43,035 bases of DNA from DATGZX01 sp035296965. GTDB taxonomy: Bacteria > Planctomycetota > Planctomycetia > Gemmatales > Gemmataceae. A program made the translations under genes and the position numbers. The stretch's first letter is position 1; each line of letters opens with the position of its first letter. The notes under the pieces are model-generated. The model had not been told where the DNA came from. It ran no database searches and worked only from the letters and a program-made list of their open reading frames with translations. Below are positions 42,817 to 43,035 of this stretch, in pieces. The DNA is taken from positions 1-43,035 of the forward strand of contig DATGZX010000398.1 of the NCBI GenBank assembly GCA_035296965.1. The letters run 5' to 3'.

Positions 42817-42902
42817 AAAAAGGGGTCCGACCCCCACGAAGCTTCACTCATTTCCCGCAGTCTTGGGGATCTGTCGCCATTCGTGGAAGGGGTCAGACCC
42901 AG
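42817..42902. repeat. GGGGTCAGACCC repeat, copy with a different interior
   Basis: AAAAAGGGGTCCGACCCCC (42817-42835) and AAGGGGTCAGACCCA (42887-42901) are outer sequences like those of the 114-bp element. The interior differs and has its own stem CCACGAA/TTCGTGG (42834-42840 and 42880-42886). It lies just beyond the stop of the partial minus-strand gene at the right edge. Confidence 0.6.
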
Positions 42903-42912
42903 GGCGAACGCA

Positions 42913-43035
42913 TCAAACTTTCTCTAGGTTTCGTGCCCCAGCCAAGGTTTCCTCGAGAAAACCCGTGTCCAAGGCAGCCGCCTTGCGTTTCCGTGCGATG
43001 CTCGTTTTGGCCGGATTCCGCTTGAGCAGGCTTAA
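42913..43035 (-). CDS. Partial ORF, probable transposase C-terminus (ISAs1-like)
   Basis: The last 40 codons of a gene that continues past the window: LSLLKRNPAKTSIARKRKAA, then ALDTGFLEETLAGARNLEKV and TGA. The LLKRNP.K.SI..KR..A..D..FL...L pattern resembles the end of ISAs1-family (DDE) transposases as I remember them. No catalytic residue is visible in this part, so the assignment is tentative. The frame is open to the window end. Confidence 0.45.
   Translation of the reverse strand, partial: LSLLKRNPAKTSIARKRKAAALDTGFLEETLAGARNLEKV

Overview
The window looks like a chromosomal segment of a GC-rich planctomycete. A Gemmataceae- or Isosphaeraceae-like host is my inference; no rRNA is present to fix it. 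The grounds are: an ECF sigma factor translationally coupled to a Ser/Thr kinase with TPRs, two S41 peptidases without the CTP-type lysine, a BlaI/M56 regulator pair, a LEPR-XLL-like surface protein with Ig and DUF4214 domains, a DHOR-type dihaem protein, a secreted PQQ-type propeller, and many long intergenic hairpin repeats.

Layout. 1-10.4 kb is mostly minus strand: a partial ORF at the edge, a twin-FHA protein, a GNAT remnant, a secreted LolA-like protein, an S41 peptidase, an MtfA-type zinc peptidase fused to TPRs, a zinc-ribbon membrane protein and a dihaem oxidoreductase. A gene graveyard follows (7.86-9.08 kb): a FAD monooxygenase in two pieces, split by a small gene and a truncated HNH gene. 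A two-TM ion-channel protein ends this part. 10.5-21.5 kb is plus strand: a PQQ propeller, then recC-recB-recD, a complete RecBCD recombination set. 21.5-25.7 kb is minus strand: gap, pgk, accD and a kinase-like gene, joining lower glycolysis to the first step of fatty acid synthesis. mdh (plus) and an SGNH-like gene (minus) converge on a perfect hairpin.

28.3-33.3 kb holds what may be one regulatory unit. A BlaI repressor and an M56 (BlaR-like) protease run rightward; a WD40-like membrane protein and an S41 peptidase run leftward. Both promoters carry the same palindromic operator at exactly the same place between -35 and -10, plus a second operator downstream. I infer that one BlaI repressor controls both arms. 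The rest (33.4-43 kb) holds a PaaI-type thioesterase, the ECF sigma/kinase pair, the large surface protein, a DinB-fold protein, a Spy-like periplasmic protein and, at the edge, a probable transposase tail.

Non-coding structure is unusually rich. At least three dispersed repeat families are present. One is an element bounded by GGGGTCAGACCCC hairpins; two full copies share a 56-nt interior at 46 of 56 positions. The second is a shorter GGTGTCAGGACC hairpin found at gene ends. The third is a CCCCTCACCCCC/GGGGAGAGGGG element, one composite copy of which lies in frame inside recC. No CRISPR array, tRNA or rRNA was seen.
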